The notes beneath the pieces are model-generated. The model ran no database searches. It was not told the DNA's origin and was given only the letters and a program-made list of their open reading frames with translations. Positions 17,251 through 26,207 of a DNA stretch of 64,000 nt are shown in pieces. How positions within the stretch are numbered: the stretch's first letter is position 1; every line of letters starts with the position of its first letter. The stretch is from Corallococcus macrosporus DSM 14697 (GTDB lineage Bacteria; Myxococcota; Myxococcia; Myxococcales; Myxococcaceae). The position numbers and the translations under genes are program-made. The stretch lies in assembly GCF_002305895.1 (NCBI RefSeq), contig NZ_CP022203.1, forward strand, positions 598,501 to 662,500, in the 5' to 3' direction.

Positions 17251-19050
17251 ATGAGACTCATCCGACTTCTGTCAGTGTGGTTCTGTTCCTTGCTTTGGGC
17301 CTGCATCAACGTGCCGGAAGTTGAGGCCGTCCCCGAGCATCCCGATTCGGGCACGCCGAATCCTACGGTGTCATTGGCGTTGTCTCGGACCGTGACCAAC
17401 AGTGATGTCGTGGTCCGTGCGTCCGTGAGTGCAGGTGCTCCGGATACGGTGGAGTTGCTCGTCAACGGAGTCGTGGTTGCCCAACTCGCGCCGCCGTATG
17501 AACTGCGTTGGAGCACATCTGCCCTTGACGAGGGAACGCATACTTTCGCTGTGAAGGCGGCCATGGGGGGACGCACGTTTGTAAGTGAGGCAAGGTCGCT
17601 CGTTGTCGATCGGACAGCGCCACGACTGGTTCAGCAAATGCCTCTGCCGGGAACACGCTCTGTTTCGGTGTGGCAGCCCATTCAAGCTGTCTTCTCAGAG
17701 GCACTTGAGCCAGGAACAGTGACGTCCGAGTCCGTCGCGCTCTTGTCTGACGGCGCGGAGATTGCCGCCGTACCACGCCTTTCTCCAGATGGTGCTTCTC
17801 TGGAATTGATCGTGGAGGGAGCGCTTCCGGTGGACACCGTCGTGAGCGTGGAGTTCGCCACCTCTTTGACGGACCTCGCAGGGAACGCAGTGGTTCAGCC
17901 CGCCGAGGCATGGGAGTGGACGGCTCCTGGATACCTGCCCCTCGGGGGCGCTGTTTCGAGAGCGCCCGAGGAATATGAGACCGCAAGGTTCGTCTCCCTG
18001 TCGGTTGATGCGGATGACCAACCGGTTGTCGCTTATGTCAATGGCTCCGTGCGCGAACTGTTGGGGGTCTATGTCAAGCGTTGGGATGGAAGCTCCTGGC
18101 AGCCAATGGGCGAGGTTCTAGGAGAATCAGAATATGGCGCTTATATTGCTAATTCCATCCTCAAGACTCCTGACGGCCGCGCTCCGCTTGTTGCCTGGCT
18201 CCAAAGTGTATCGGGGAGCCCGGTTTCGGCGCATGTCCGCCGATGGGAGAATGGTGCATGGACTGCTGTAGGTGCGCCCGTGAATCCGCTGATGGAATCG
18301 GCAGGTGTTGGTTCTTTTGCGTTTGAAGCGAATGCAGACGGCGCCATGGTGATGGCGTTTCGTGAATACTGGGGAGGGCAGTCTCAGGTGAGTGTCTGGC
18401 AGTGGAATGGATCTGCCTGGGCGGTCCTGGGGGGCGCGCTCAAGGTCAATCCAACGTGGTCCGTGAATGGGCTGTCATTGATGCTGGATACGGCGGGTCG
18501 TCCTGTCGTTCTTTGGGGTGAAACGGGTCCAGACCAGAATACGCAGGTCTACATTCAGCGGTGGAATGGGACCGGGTGGGACACTCAGGCCCCTCCCTTG
18601 ACTGGATTGCCTCGTGCCACTGCGCTGGATGGCTCCGATAGCCTGATTCGAGTAGGCGCGTCCCTGAACTCAGACGGCGCGCTGGATGTGCTGGCCTTTC
18701 GGTTCGACGGGAGTTCTTGGGTGCGGATGGGGAGTCATGTTGTCGGTGGGCTTTTCCCAGGGAGAACCGATACTGGCGTCTCGCAGCTTCGTATCGACAA
18801 GCAGGGCAACATGGTGGCCCTGCTTGTCGAGCCAGAGCTCGCTGACGGACCTGCGCTTTCGTACGTACAGCGCTGGGATGGTGCGGCCTGGAAGCCCGTA
18901 GGTGGTTTGCTGCGCCCCCGACCGGACGGAGTGCCCCAGTACAGCCGCTTGGCGATGAATGACCTGGGCGAGCCCATACTGGCCCGCATCGAGGCGATTG
19001 CTGGCGATTTCAACCGCACGCACCTCTACGTCTACCGCCCCAACAACTGA
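17251..19050 (+). CDS. lower-GC surface lipoprotein with Ig-like domains and a WxxG propeller-like repeat
   Basis: 599 residues from ATG 17251. MRLIRLLSVWFCSLLWAC gives a lipoprotein leader with Cys18. Residues ~38-120 form an Ig-like domain ('LALSRTVTNSDVVVRASVSAG...VELLVNGV'). Residues ~125-220 look like an SbsA/Big-type Ig domain ('TAPRLVQQMPLPGTRSVSVWQPIQAVFSEAL'). The remaining ~370 residues repeat a 'V.RWDGSSWQPMG' / 'WQWNGSAWAVLGG' / 'IQRWNGTGWD' unit that suggests a propeller. Codon use and GC differ visibly from the neighbours (AT-rich third positions, for example around 18121-18170), and it lies just past the transposase remnant. Both facts suggest horizontal acquisition. Function unknown. 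Confidence 0.85.
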   Translation: MRLIRLLSVWFCSLLWACINVPEVEAVPEHPDSGTPNPTVSLALSRTVTNSDVVVRASVSAGAPDTVELLVNGVVVAQLAPPYELRWSTSALDEGTHTFAVKAAMGGRTFVSEARSLVVDRTAPRLVQQMPLPGTRSVSVWQPIQAVFSEALEPGTVTSESVALLSDGAEIAAVPRLSPDGASLELIVEGALPVDTVVSVEFATSLTDLAGNAVVQPAEAWEWTAPGYLPLGGAVSRAPEEYETARFVSLSVDADDQPVVAYVNGSVRELLGVYVKRWDGSSWQPMGEVLGESEYGAYIANSILKTPDGRAPLVAWLQSVSGSPVSAHVRRWENGAWTAVGAPVNPLMESAGVGSFAFEANADGAMVMAFREYWGGQSQVSVWQWNGSAWAVLGGALKVNPTWSVNGLSLMLDTAGRPVVLWGETGPDQNTQVYIQRWNGTGWDTQAPPLTGLPRATALDGSDSLIRVGASLNSDGALDVLAFRFDGSSWVRMGSHVVGGLFPGRTDTGVSQLRIDKQGNMVALLVEPELADGPALSYVQRWDGAAWKPVGGLLRPRPDGVPQYSRLAMNDLGEPILARIEAIAGDFNRTHLYVYRPNN

Positions 19051-19210
19051 GCACCCACCGACACCCCACCGCCCGCCCCACCTGTCCTCCACTGAACACG
19101 GGCCTGGCACTCCGGTCCGCGTTCGTTGAAGAGCGGGGTGGGGTGGGCACGTCGGGAGGGGCGTGTATAGATTGCTCAACGCCCGTTCCAACCTGAGAGG
19201 CGTCGGTTCC

Positions 19211-19672
19211 ATGAAGAGCACGGCGAGGACCATCCCGGCAGAGGACATGCCAACCGCCACGGAGCCCGCGGCGGGGGGGAACAAGAAGCGTGTGCTCGTG
19301 GTGGACGACTTCGACGATGCCCGGGAGATGTACGCCGAATACCTTGAATTCGTTGGCTTCGAGGTGGACACCGCCCGCAACGGCATGGAGGCGGTGGAGA
19401 AGGCCAGCGAGGGCGAGCCCGACATCATCCTGATGGACCTGTCCCTCCCCATCATGGATGGCTGGGAGGCGACGCGGCGCATCAAGCAGGACTCGCGCAC
19501 CCGGGACATCCCCGTCATGGCCCTCACCGGCCATGTGCTCGCGGGGAACGCCGAGCACGCCATGGACGCCGGCGCGGACGAGTTCGTCGCCAAGCCCTGC
19601 CTGCCGCAGGACCTGGAGAACAAGATCCGGAACATGCTCAAGCCGAGTAAAGGGAAGGTCCGGGGCGGCTGA
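19211..19672 (+). CDS. single-domain response regulator
   Basis: 153 residues from ATG 19211, with GAGAGG about ten bases upstream; an in-frame start at 19163 is less likely. After ~25 polar residues comes a complete receiver domain: acidic pair in 'RVLVVDDFDD', phospho-acceptor Asp in 'DIILMDLSLPIMDGWEA', Thr in 'VMALTGH', Lys in 'EFVAKPC'. No output domain, so it probably signals by binding a partner (kinase, motility or kinase-network protein). The kinase fusion gene follows 118 bases later on the same strand; a functional link is possible but unproven. Confidence 0.9.
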   Translation: MKSTARTIPAEDMPTATEPAAGGNKKRVLVVDDFDDAREMYAEYLEFVGFEVDTARNGMEAVEKASEGEPDIILMDLSLPIMDGWEATRRIKQDSRTRDIPVMALTGHVLAGNAEHAMDAGADEFVAKPCLPQDLENKIRNMLKPSKGKVRGG

Positions 19673-19790
19673 CGCCCCACGACATTTCCACTGCTCGGCA
19701 ACGGACACTCCGGGGCCCTGGCGTCGGGGAGTCCTCTCCCTCGTGGCCCGTGCAGTTGACCCCTGGCGGACGGATGCGTAGGCACCGGGT

Positions 19791-22700
19791 GTGGGCTCTC
19801 CGGCCGCCTCGCCGCCTCCTGATGCGTGGACTCCTCCCCAGGAGTTCGACGAGTACCGCCTCGTGCGGGCCATCGGGCGTGGGCGCACGGGGCGGGTGTT
19901 CCTGGCCCATGACACGCTGCTCGAGCGCCCCGTCGCGGTGAAGTTCATCCCCGCGCTGGGGCCCAACGCCCTGGCGCGGTTCCTGGTGGAGGCCCGGGCG
20001 GCCGCGCGCATCCAGCACCCCAATGTCGTCACCCTCTACCGGGTGGGACAACTGGAGGAGCAGCCCTACCTCGTCTCCGAGTTCATCCGGGGGATGAGCC
20101 TGGACCGGCTGCCCAAGCCCCAGCCCTGGGAGCGGGTGCTGGCCATGGGGAAGGACCTGGCGCGGGGCCTGAGCGCCGCGCACCGTCGCGGGGTGCTGCA
20201 CCGGGACATCAAGCCCGGCAACGCCGTGCTCACCGAGGCCGGCGAGGTGAAGCTGCTCGACTTCGGCCTCGCGAAGCTCCTGGACCGGGCCGCGGGGGCG
20301 ATGGACGCCGCGCCCGCGGCGGGGGCTCCGCCGCCGGAGCTGCCTCCGGACCTGGACCCGGAGGCCAGCCCCAACCTCGGCGCGCGCTCGCTCGACGGCG
20401 TCTTCCTCCCCTCGCTGCCGCGCGGCTCGCTGGTGGGCACGCCCTATTACATGTCCCCGGAGGCCTGGGCGGGCGAGGCGCTGACGGCGCGCAGTGACGT
20501 GTACTCGCTGGGCGTCGTCCTGTTCGAGCTGTGCGCGGGCAAGGGCCCCTTCCGAGATGTGCCGTGGCGCGAGCTGCCGGAGCGCGTGCGCAACCGGGAC
20601 GCGACCCCACTGAACCAGGCCGCGCCCGGCGTGGACGCCGCCTTCGCGGCCGTCATCGACAAGTGCCTGCGACGCGAGCCCTCAGCGCGGTACGCCACCG
20701 CCGCACAGCTCCTCGAGGCGCTGGAGACCCTGTCGCGCGACGACGTCGTCCAGGCCGTGCCCGAGGGCAACCCCTACCGGGGCCTGCAGGCCTTCGAGGC
20801 CGAGCACCGCGCCGTCTTCTTCGGCCGCCGCCGCGAGCAGCGCGCCGTGTTGGAGCGGATGCGCTCGGAGCCCTTCCTGCTCATCACCGGCGACTCGGGC
20901 GTGGGCAAGTCCTCGCTGTGCCTCGCCGGCTTGCTCCCCGCCGTCACGGAAGGCGCGCTGGAGGATGGCCGCCGCTGGCGCACCGTGCGGCTGGTACCGG
21001 GCCGCAGACCCCTGTCGGCCCTGGTGGAGGCGCTCGCGCCCGTCCTGGGAACGGACGAGGACACCCTGGCCGAGGCCCTGCGCGCCGAGCCCACGTCCCT
21101 GGTGCGCCGGCTCCGCGCGAAGCTGGGCGCCCAGGAGGGGCTGCTCGTCTACGTGGATCAGCTCGAGGAACTGGTGACCCTGGCGCCTCCCGCCGAAGCT
21201 GAGCTCGCGGGGCAGGCGTTGGGCGCGCTCGCGGAGGGGGCCAGCGGCGTCCGGCTGCTCGCCACGGGCCGGAGCGACTTCCTCACCCGCCTGTCCGCGG
21301 TGCCAGGGCTGGGCCCCGAGGTGCCGCGCGCGCTGTACCTGCTGCGCGCCATGTCCCCCGAGGAGACGCGGGAGGCGGTGACAGGCCCCGCGCGCGTGAA
21401 GGGCGTGCGCTTCGAATCCGACGCGCTGGTGGACGCGCTCGTCACCTCCTCCCTGTCCGCGGCGGAGGGTGGGCTGCCGGTGCTCCAGTTCGCGCTGGCG
21501 GAGCTGTGGGAGGCCCGCGACGCGACGGCCGGCGTCATGACGCAGGCCGTGCTGGACTCGCTGGGCGGCGTGGCGGGCGCGCTCGCGCGGCACGCGGATG
21601 CCACGGTGGCCCGGCTGCTGCCGGACCAGCGGGTGGCGGCTCGCGGCGTGCTGCTGCGGCTCGTGACGGTGGATGGCACGCGCGCGCGGAAGACGGACCG
21701 CGAGCTGGTGGGCGACGACTCGCGCTACCGCGCCGCGCTGGAGGCGCTGGTGCACGCGCGCCTGCTGGTGGCGCGCGAGGCCCAGGAGGGCACGTCCTAT
21801 GAGCTCGCCCATGAGGCGCTGCTCTCCGGCTGGGGCACGCTGGCGCGCTGGCTGGCCGAGGCCGCCGAGCGCCGCGCGGTCCAGGCCCGGCTGGAGGCCG
21901 CCGCGGCGCACTGGGAGAAGCTGGGCTTCCCGAGCGAGGCCCTGTGGGGCCCGCGTCAGCTCGAGGAGACGAAGGTGCTCGACGCCGGGGAGCTCACCCG
22001 CCGCGAGCGCGACTTCCTGAAGGCCTCGCGCCGCACCATGGTGCGCAGCCGGCGGACGCGGCAGGCGCTGGTGGTGGGCTTCGTGGTGTCGCTGGGGCTC
22101 GTCTACGGCGGCCTCAAGCTGCGCGAGCGTTGGAGCCTGGACCGGCAGGTGCGCGACGAGCTGTCCCAGGCGGCGCGCGGCCTGAGCGCCGTGCGCCAGG
22201 ACTGGGGCGCGCTCGGCGCCGAGCGCGCCGAGGCCTTCCGCCTCTACGACACCGGCCGCCGTGCCGACGCGGACCGGCACTGGCACCAGGCCGGCGCGCA
22301 AGCGGGCGTGGTGCGAGTCCGCTTCGACGAGGTGGCGGGCCGGCTGGAGCGCGCGCTGGCGTTGGCGCCGGGCCGGGCCGACGTGCGCGAGGCGCTGGCG
22401 GACTTCCTCTACGAGCGCGCCCTGTGGGCCGAGCAGGACGAGGACGCCTCGGCGCTGCCCGCGCTGCTCCAGCGCCTGCGGCTCTACGACACGGCGGGCA
22501 CGCGCTGGCAGCGCTGGAACGCCGAGGCCCGCCTCACGCTGGAGACACCGGTGCCCGGCGCGGAGGTGGAGCTGCGCCCGCTGACGCGCGACGGGCAGGG
22601 CCGGTACCAACTGGGAGAGCCCCTGCCCGTGGACCCGGGACGCTGGCGGGACGCGCCGGTGCCGCCGGGCACATACCAGGTGTCCGCGCGCTCGCTCGGC

Positions 22701-23609
22701 TACGAGCCGGTGGTGCAGTGGGTGTTGCTGCGGCGAGGCGAGTCACGGCGGCTGGACGTGCCGCTGCTGCGCGTGGGCAGCGTGCCGGAGGGCTTCGTCT
22801 TCGTCCCGCCGGGCGAGGTGAAGTTCGGCAGCGCGGCCGAGGCCAGCGTGCGCGATTTCTTCAACGCCGTGCCCCTGCATCCGGTGGACGTGCCCGGCTT
22901 CCTCATGGCCCGGCACGAGGTGACGTACGCCGACTGGCTGGCCTTCGTGGAGGCGCTGCCACCGGAGCGGCGCGCGCAGCGGCTGCCGCGCGTGGGCATG
23001 GGCGGCTACGCGGGGCTGCTCTCGCTGGCGCAGGTGGACGGCGTCTGGCGCCTGCGCTTCCAGCCGGGCAACGCACTCTATGTGGCTCGGGCCGGGGAGC
23101 CGCTGCGCTATGCGCGACGGGCCCTGCGCGCGGAGCAGGACTGGCTGCGCTTCCCCGTCAGCGGCATCACCTTCGCGGACGCGGAGGCCTATGCCGCGTG
23201 GCTGTCGGAGAGCGGGCGCGTGCCCGGCGCGCGGCTCTGCTCGGAGCTGGAGTGGGAGCGCGCGGCGCGGGGCGTGGATGGGCGCGAGTACCCCCACGGC
23301 GACAGCCTGGCGCCCGACGACGCCAACATCGACACCACCTACGGCAAGCAGCCCGGAGGCTTCGGCCCCGACGAGGTGGGCAGTCACCCCGCGTCACGCA
23401 GTCCCTTCGGCGTGGACGACATGTCCGGCAACGTGTGGGAGTGGACCCGCTCCTGGCTGGAGCCGGGCAAGGCCGTGGCGCGCGGAGGCAGCTTCGCCTT
23501 CGCGGCGACGTCGGCGCGCGCCTCCAATCGCGAGCTGCCGGAGCCCTCCCTGCGCGACGTGACGGTGGGCATGCGGGTGTGCGCGGACGTGGCGCCAGCC
23601 CCGCACTGA
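19791..23609 (+). CDS. Ser/Thr protein kinase - STAND NTPase - transmembrane - FGE-sulfatase domain fusion
   Basis: 1272 residues; the GTG at 19791 is the only start before an in-frame TAG at 19779. Residues ~20-320: eukaryotic-type kinase with IGRGRTGRVFLAH, Lys51, HRDIKPGN (137-144), DFG (157-159) and a TPYYMSPEAW activation end. An Ala/Pro-rich insert separates DFG from that end. Residues ~330-730: STAND-like P-loop NTPase with Walker A GDSGVGKSSL (~361-370) and 'LLVYVDQLEELVTL'. Residues ~757-775: a membrane helix. Residues ~1003-1263: formylglycine-generating-enzyme-like domain ('HEVTYADWLAFVEAL', 'PVSGITFADAEAYAAWL', 'ARLCSELEWERAARG', 'DMSGNVWEWTRSW', 'ARGGSFAF'). Predicted to couple an outer sensor to a cytoplasmic kinase. 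In fusions of this kind the FGE fold usually acts as a binding module rather than an enzyme. Confidence 0.92.
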   Translation: MGSPAASPPPDAWTPPQEFDEYRLVRAIGRGRTGRVFLAHDTLLERPVAVKFIPALGPNALARFLVEARAAARIQHPNVVTLYRVGQLEEQPYLVSEFIRGMSLDRLPKPQPWERVLAMGKDLARGLSAAHRRGVLHRDIKPGNAVLTEAGEVKLLDFGLAKLLDRAAGAMDAAPAAGAPPPELPPDLDPEASPNLGARSLDGVFLPSLPRGSLVGTPYYMSPEAWAGEALTARSDVYSLGVVLFELCAGKGPFRDVPWRELPERVRNRDATPLNQAAPGVDAAFAAVIDKCLRREPSARYATAAQLLEALETLSRDDVVQAVPEGNPYRGLQAFEAEHRAVFFGRRREQRAVLERMRSEPFLLITGDSGVGKSSLCLAGLLPAVTEGALEDGRRWRTVRLVPGRRPLSALVEALAPVLGTDEDTLAEALRAEPTSLVRRLRAKLGAQEGLLVYVDQLEELVTLAPPAEAELAGQALGALAEGASGVRLLATGRSDFLTRLSAVPGLGPEVPRALYLLRAMSPEETREAVTGPARVKGVRFESDALVDALVTSSLSAAEGGLPVLQFALAELWEARDATAGVMTQAVLDSLGGVAGALARHADATVARLLPDQRVAARGVLLRLVTVDGTRARKTDRELVGDDSRYRAALEALVHARLLVAREAQEGTSYELAHEALLSGWGTLARWLAEAAERRAVQARLEAAAAHWEKLGFPSEALWGPRQLEETKVLDAGELTRRERDFLKASRRTMVRSRRTRQALVVGFVVSLGLVYGGLKLRERWSLDRQVRDELSQAARGLSAVRQDWGALGAERAEAFRLYDTGRRADADRHWHQAGAQAGVVRVRFDEVAGRLERALALAPGRADVREALADFLYERALWAEQDEDASALPALLQRLRLYDTAGTRWQRWNAEARLTLETPVPGAEVELRPLTRDGQGRYQLGEPLPVDPGRWRDAPVPPGTYQVSARSLGYEPVVQWVLLRRGESRRLDVPLLRVGSVPEGFVFVPPGEVKFGSAAEASVRDFFNAVPLHPVDVPGFLMARHEVTYADWLAFVEALPPERRAQRLPRVGMGGYAGLLSLAQVDGVWRLRFQPGNALYVARAGEPLRYARRALRAEQDWLRFPVSGITFADAEAYAAWLSESGRVPGARLCSELEWERAARGVDGREYPHGDSLAPDDANIDTTYGKQPGGFGPDEVGSHPASRSPFGVDDMSGNVWEWTRSWLEPGKAVARGGSFAFAATSARASNRELPEPSLRDVTVGMRVCADVAPAPH

Positions 23610-23797
23610 GCGCCTGCCTGCTTGCCCTACATCCGCTCCGCGCGCTACCGGACGGAGGAACCCCGTGTCCGCCCTGGCGTCCTGGGCAGGTGATGCGCAG
23701 TGGACGAAGCAAGTGCCTGCGGGTACTCGGGCGAGTTGCTGGGCGGGGGGCCGCTGCGGACATTGACTCCGTCGTCGGGCCGGGAAGGCGGTGGGTG

Positions 23798-24757
23798 ATG
23801 GGCGCGTGGAAGCAGACGGTGGCGGCGGTGGGCATCGCCGTGGGGATGGTGGGTTGTGCGGGGGATGCGACGGAGTCGGAGCCGGCGCTGCGCTCGGGCG
23901 TGGCGGAGCTGGTGGCACCGAACGGACGCAACCTGAACGGACGCAACCTGAATGGCCGCAACCTCAACACCCCCGAGCTGGGACAGTTGCTCGTGTCCGT
24001 GGACCTGGCGGGCGCCCGCCTCGCGGAGGAGACGCTGGACGCGGTGCGGCTGGAGGGCAGCGTCTTCCACGGCGTCGCGGCCAGCGGCCCGGTGTCGGGC
24101 CAGGCCTTCCTGGGCGCGCGCTTCACCGGCAACCTGGGCAGTGGCGACACCGTGGAGCTGCGCGTGGACGGCATCGCGCCGGGCACCGGCGCGGACGCGG
24201 ACGTCTGGGCGTACCGCGTCTCCTACTACGACGTGGCCGAGGCCCTCTGGAAGCCGGCGTGCGCCGCGGAGGACGGCTCCGCGCTGGACGCCATCCCCGT
24301 CGCGGGCCGCTGGGACTACCGCCAGGGCGTGCCGGGCGGCGGCGCCAAGGTGGATGACGCCGCGCGCTTCACCTTTGCCTGCGAGGGCGCGGCCATCGCC
24401 AAGTGCGTGCGCTTCGGCTACCGCCCCTGGGCCACCACGGCGGACGGCCTGAGCCTGGCGGACCACCACCAGGCGTGCACGCGGATGGTGCGCGCGGACT
24501 TCTGTGGCGACGGCACGTCGCACACCACGGATGGCCAGTGGGTGAACCTCCACGACGCGGTGGACGTGCAGGCGGACACGGAGGCGTGGCTGCACGAGGC
24601 CGAGTGGGACGCCGACGGCGCGCGCTGCTTCACGCAGACGACGCGCGCGGCGCAGGCGGTGAGCTGCCCGGAGCAGCCGCAGCGCGGCGACTGCGGCAAG
24701 CAGGCCCACTTCCAGGCCGGCACGCTCATCATGAGCGAGGTCCCTCCCGCGCAGTAG
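23798..24757 (+). CDS. ADYC-domain lipoprotein with NGRNL pentapeptide repeats
   Basis: 319 residues from ATG 23798, with GGAAGG nine bases upstream. MGAWKQTVAAVGIAVGMVGC is a lipoprotein leader (Cys20). Three exact NGRNL units follow the mature N-terminus. The rest carries many Cys and the motif run 'YRVSYYDVAEALWKPAC', 'RWDYRQG', 'FTFACEGAAIAKCVRFGYRPW', 'HHQACTRMVRADFCGDGTSHT', which I recognise as the myxobacterial ADYC domain (here ADFC). The domain is known only from sequence families; its function is undescribed as far as I know. Probably a cell-surface protein. The larger open frame that starts at 21944 is an antisense-frame run through the kinase gene and not part of the product. Confidence 0.85.
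   Translation: MGAWKQTVAAVGIAVGMVGCAGDATESEPALRSGVAELVAPNGRNLNGRNLNGRNLNTPELGQLLVSVDLAGARLAEETLDAVRLEGSVFHGVAASGPVSGQAFLGARFTGNLGSGDTVELRVDGIAPGTGADADVWAYRVSYYDVAEALWKPACAAEDGSALDAIPVAGRWDYRQGVPGGGAKVDDAARFTFACEGAAIAKCVRFGYRPWATTADGLSLADHHQACTRMVRADFCGDGTSHTTDGQWVNLHDAVDVQADTEAWLHEAEWDADGARCFTQTTRAAQAVSCPEQPQRGDCGKQAHFQAGTLIMSEVPPAQ
23921..23968 (+). repeat. 15-bp tandem repeat encoding NGRNL units
   Basis: Three consecutive 15-bp units (23921-23935, 23936-23950, 23951-23965); the first two are identical and the third differs at three positions, followed by one more Asn codon. They encode NGRNLNGRNLNGRNLN just behind the lipid anchor of the ADYC protein, a likely spacer of variable length. 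Confidence 0.85.
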
Positions 24758-24913
24758 GCGCCGGGGTTTCCGTCCGTGCCTGAAGCGGCTCGGCGGGACG
24801 TCTGCCCGCCCTGCTTGCTGGCGCTGGACGCCGTCGTCAACGGCTACCGGAGGCAGGGGGCCGACACCATGGTTAGCCGGCTCGCCGTGGGGGGCGGGGA
24901 TGGGAGATGCGCT

Positions 24914-26164
24914 GTGAGACGGGCTCGAATACGGCAGGCCTTCGGCGGAGCGTCAGCGGGAATTCTGGTGGGCCTGTGTGTCCTGCCCGGGTGCCGCGAG
25001 GGGGAGGACGCACCGCCCGCGCCCGAGCAGGAGCAGCAAGAACTGGAGCTGACGCTCGGCGAGGAGAACGTGGCCCGCGCCGAGGTGCAACAGCTCCGCT
25101 CCGGCCCCGGCGTCTCCGGCACCTTGCAGGCGCGCACGGCGGCGGCGGTCCGCGCGGAGGTGGGCGGCACCATCCTCGACATCAAGGCCCAGCAGGGGCA
25201 GGTGGTGAAGAAGGGCGAGGAGCTGGCGCGCATCGAGGACGTCACGTTGAAGGACCAGCTCATCGCCGCGTCGGCGGCGGTCCGCACGGCCCGCAGCGCG
25301 CTCCAGGTGGCCGAGGCCGAGCAGGAGCGGGCCGCGCGGCTGTCCAAGGCGGGCGTCATCACCCAGCGCGACTTCGAGCGGGCGGAGCTCGCCATGGAGC
25401 AGGCCAGGGGGCAGCTCGCGGAGGCGCGCTCGCGCCACGCGCTGGCGCGGGAACAGCTCAACCGCGCGCGAGTCACCGCGCCCTTCGCGGGCGTGGTGAG
25501 TGAGCGGCAGGCCAGCGCGGGCGACGTCGTGCAGCCTGGCGCGCCGCTCTTCACGGTGGTGGACCCGCGCACGCTGCGTCTGGAGGCCTCGGTGCCCGCC
25601 GCGCAGCTCGAACAGGTGCGGGTGGACACGCCGGTGGAGTTCCAGGTGACGGGCTACGGGGACCGCGCCTTCCGCGGCACCGTGGAGCGCATCAACCCGG
25701 TGGTGGACCCGGCCACCGGCCAGGTGCGCCTCTACGTGGCCATCCCCAACACGGACCTCCAGTTGCTGGCCGGCCTCTTCGCGGAGGGGCGCGTGGCCTC
25801 GAAGGGCGCGCGGACGCTCGCGGTGCCCATCGACGCCATCGACGACACCGGCACCGAGCCCGCCGTGCTCCGCATCCACCAGGGACGGGTGCAGCGGGTG
25901 GACGTCACCCTGGGCCTGCGGGACGACGTGTCGCGGCAGGTGGAGGTCCGCTCCGGCCTGGAGGACGGTGACGTGGTGCTGCTGGGCGCGGCGCGCGACG
26001 AGGTGACGGAGGGCGCGCGGGTGAAGGTGACGCCGCCTCGGCCCGACGCGAAGCCGGTGGAGGACCCCGGGCCCGGCGTCGGCGGCTCGGAGGCGCCGCC
26101 GCCCGCGCAGCGGCCCGCGTCCACGCAACCGCCGGAGGAGGGCGCGGCGCCTCCGACGCCGTGA
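24914..26164 (+). CDS. RND efflux periplasmic adaptor (membrane fusion protein)
   Basis: 416 residues from GTG 24914, preceded by GGGAG; this start gives a basic n-region (RRARIR), a hydrophobic stretch and lipobox LPGC (Cys27). ATG 24869 is an alternative. The order is that of HlyD/AcrA-type adaptors: lipoyl half-motif 'VRAEVGGTILDIKAQQGQVVKKGEELARIED', coiled-coil hairpin (~residues 120-190, 'AEAEQERAARLSKAGVITQRDFERAELAMEQAR'), second lipoyl half 'RVTAPFAGVVSERQASAGDVVQPGAPLFTVVDPRTLRLEASVP', then beta-barrel. The tail is Pro-rich. It links the inner-membrane pump encoded 43 bases downstream to an outer-membrane channel that is not encoded here. Confidence 0.92.
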   Translation: MRRARIRQAFGGASAGILVGLCVLPGCREGEDAPPAPEQEQQELELTLGEENVARAEVQQLRSGPGVSGTLQARTAAAVRAEVGGTILDIKAQQGQVVKKGEELARIEDVTLKDQLIAASAAVRTARSALQVAEAEQERAARLSKAGVITQRDFERAELAMEQARGQLAEARSRHALAREQLNRARVTAPFAGVVSERQASAGDVVQPGAPLFTVVDPRTLRLEASVPAAQLEQVRVDTPVEFQVTGYGDRAFRGTVERINPVVDPATGQVRLYVAIPNTDLQLLAGLFAEGRVASKGARTLAVPIDAIDDTGTEPAVLRIHQGRVQRVDVTLGLRDDVSRQVEVRSGLEDGDVVLLGAARDEVTEGARVKVTPPRPDAKPVEDPGPGVGGSEAPPPAQRPASTQPPEEGAAPPTP

Positions 26165-26207
26165 GGCCGCGCCGTCCCCTTACCGCTTCAAGCCGGGAGT
26201 CACGTCC

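Noticed and set aside
20682-22610. 642-residue open frame opposite the kinase fusion gene
   Set aside because: Antisense shadow with no motif; the plus-strand gene has all kinase and NTPase motifs.
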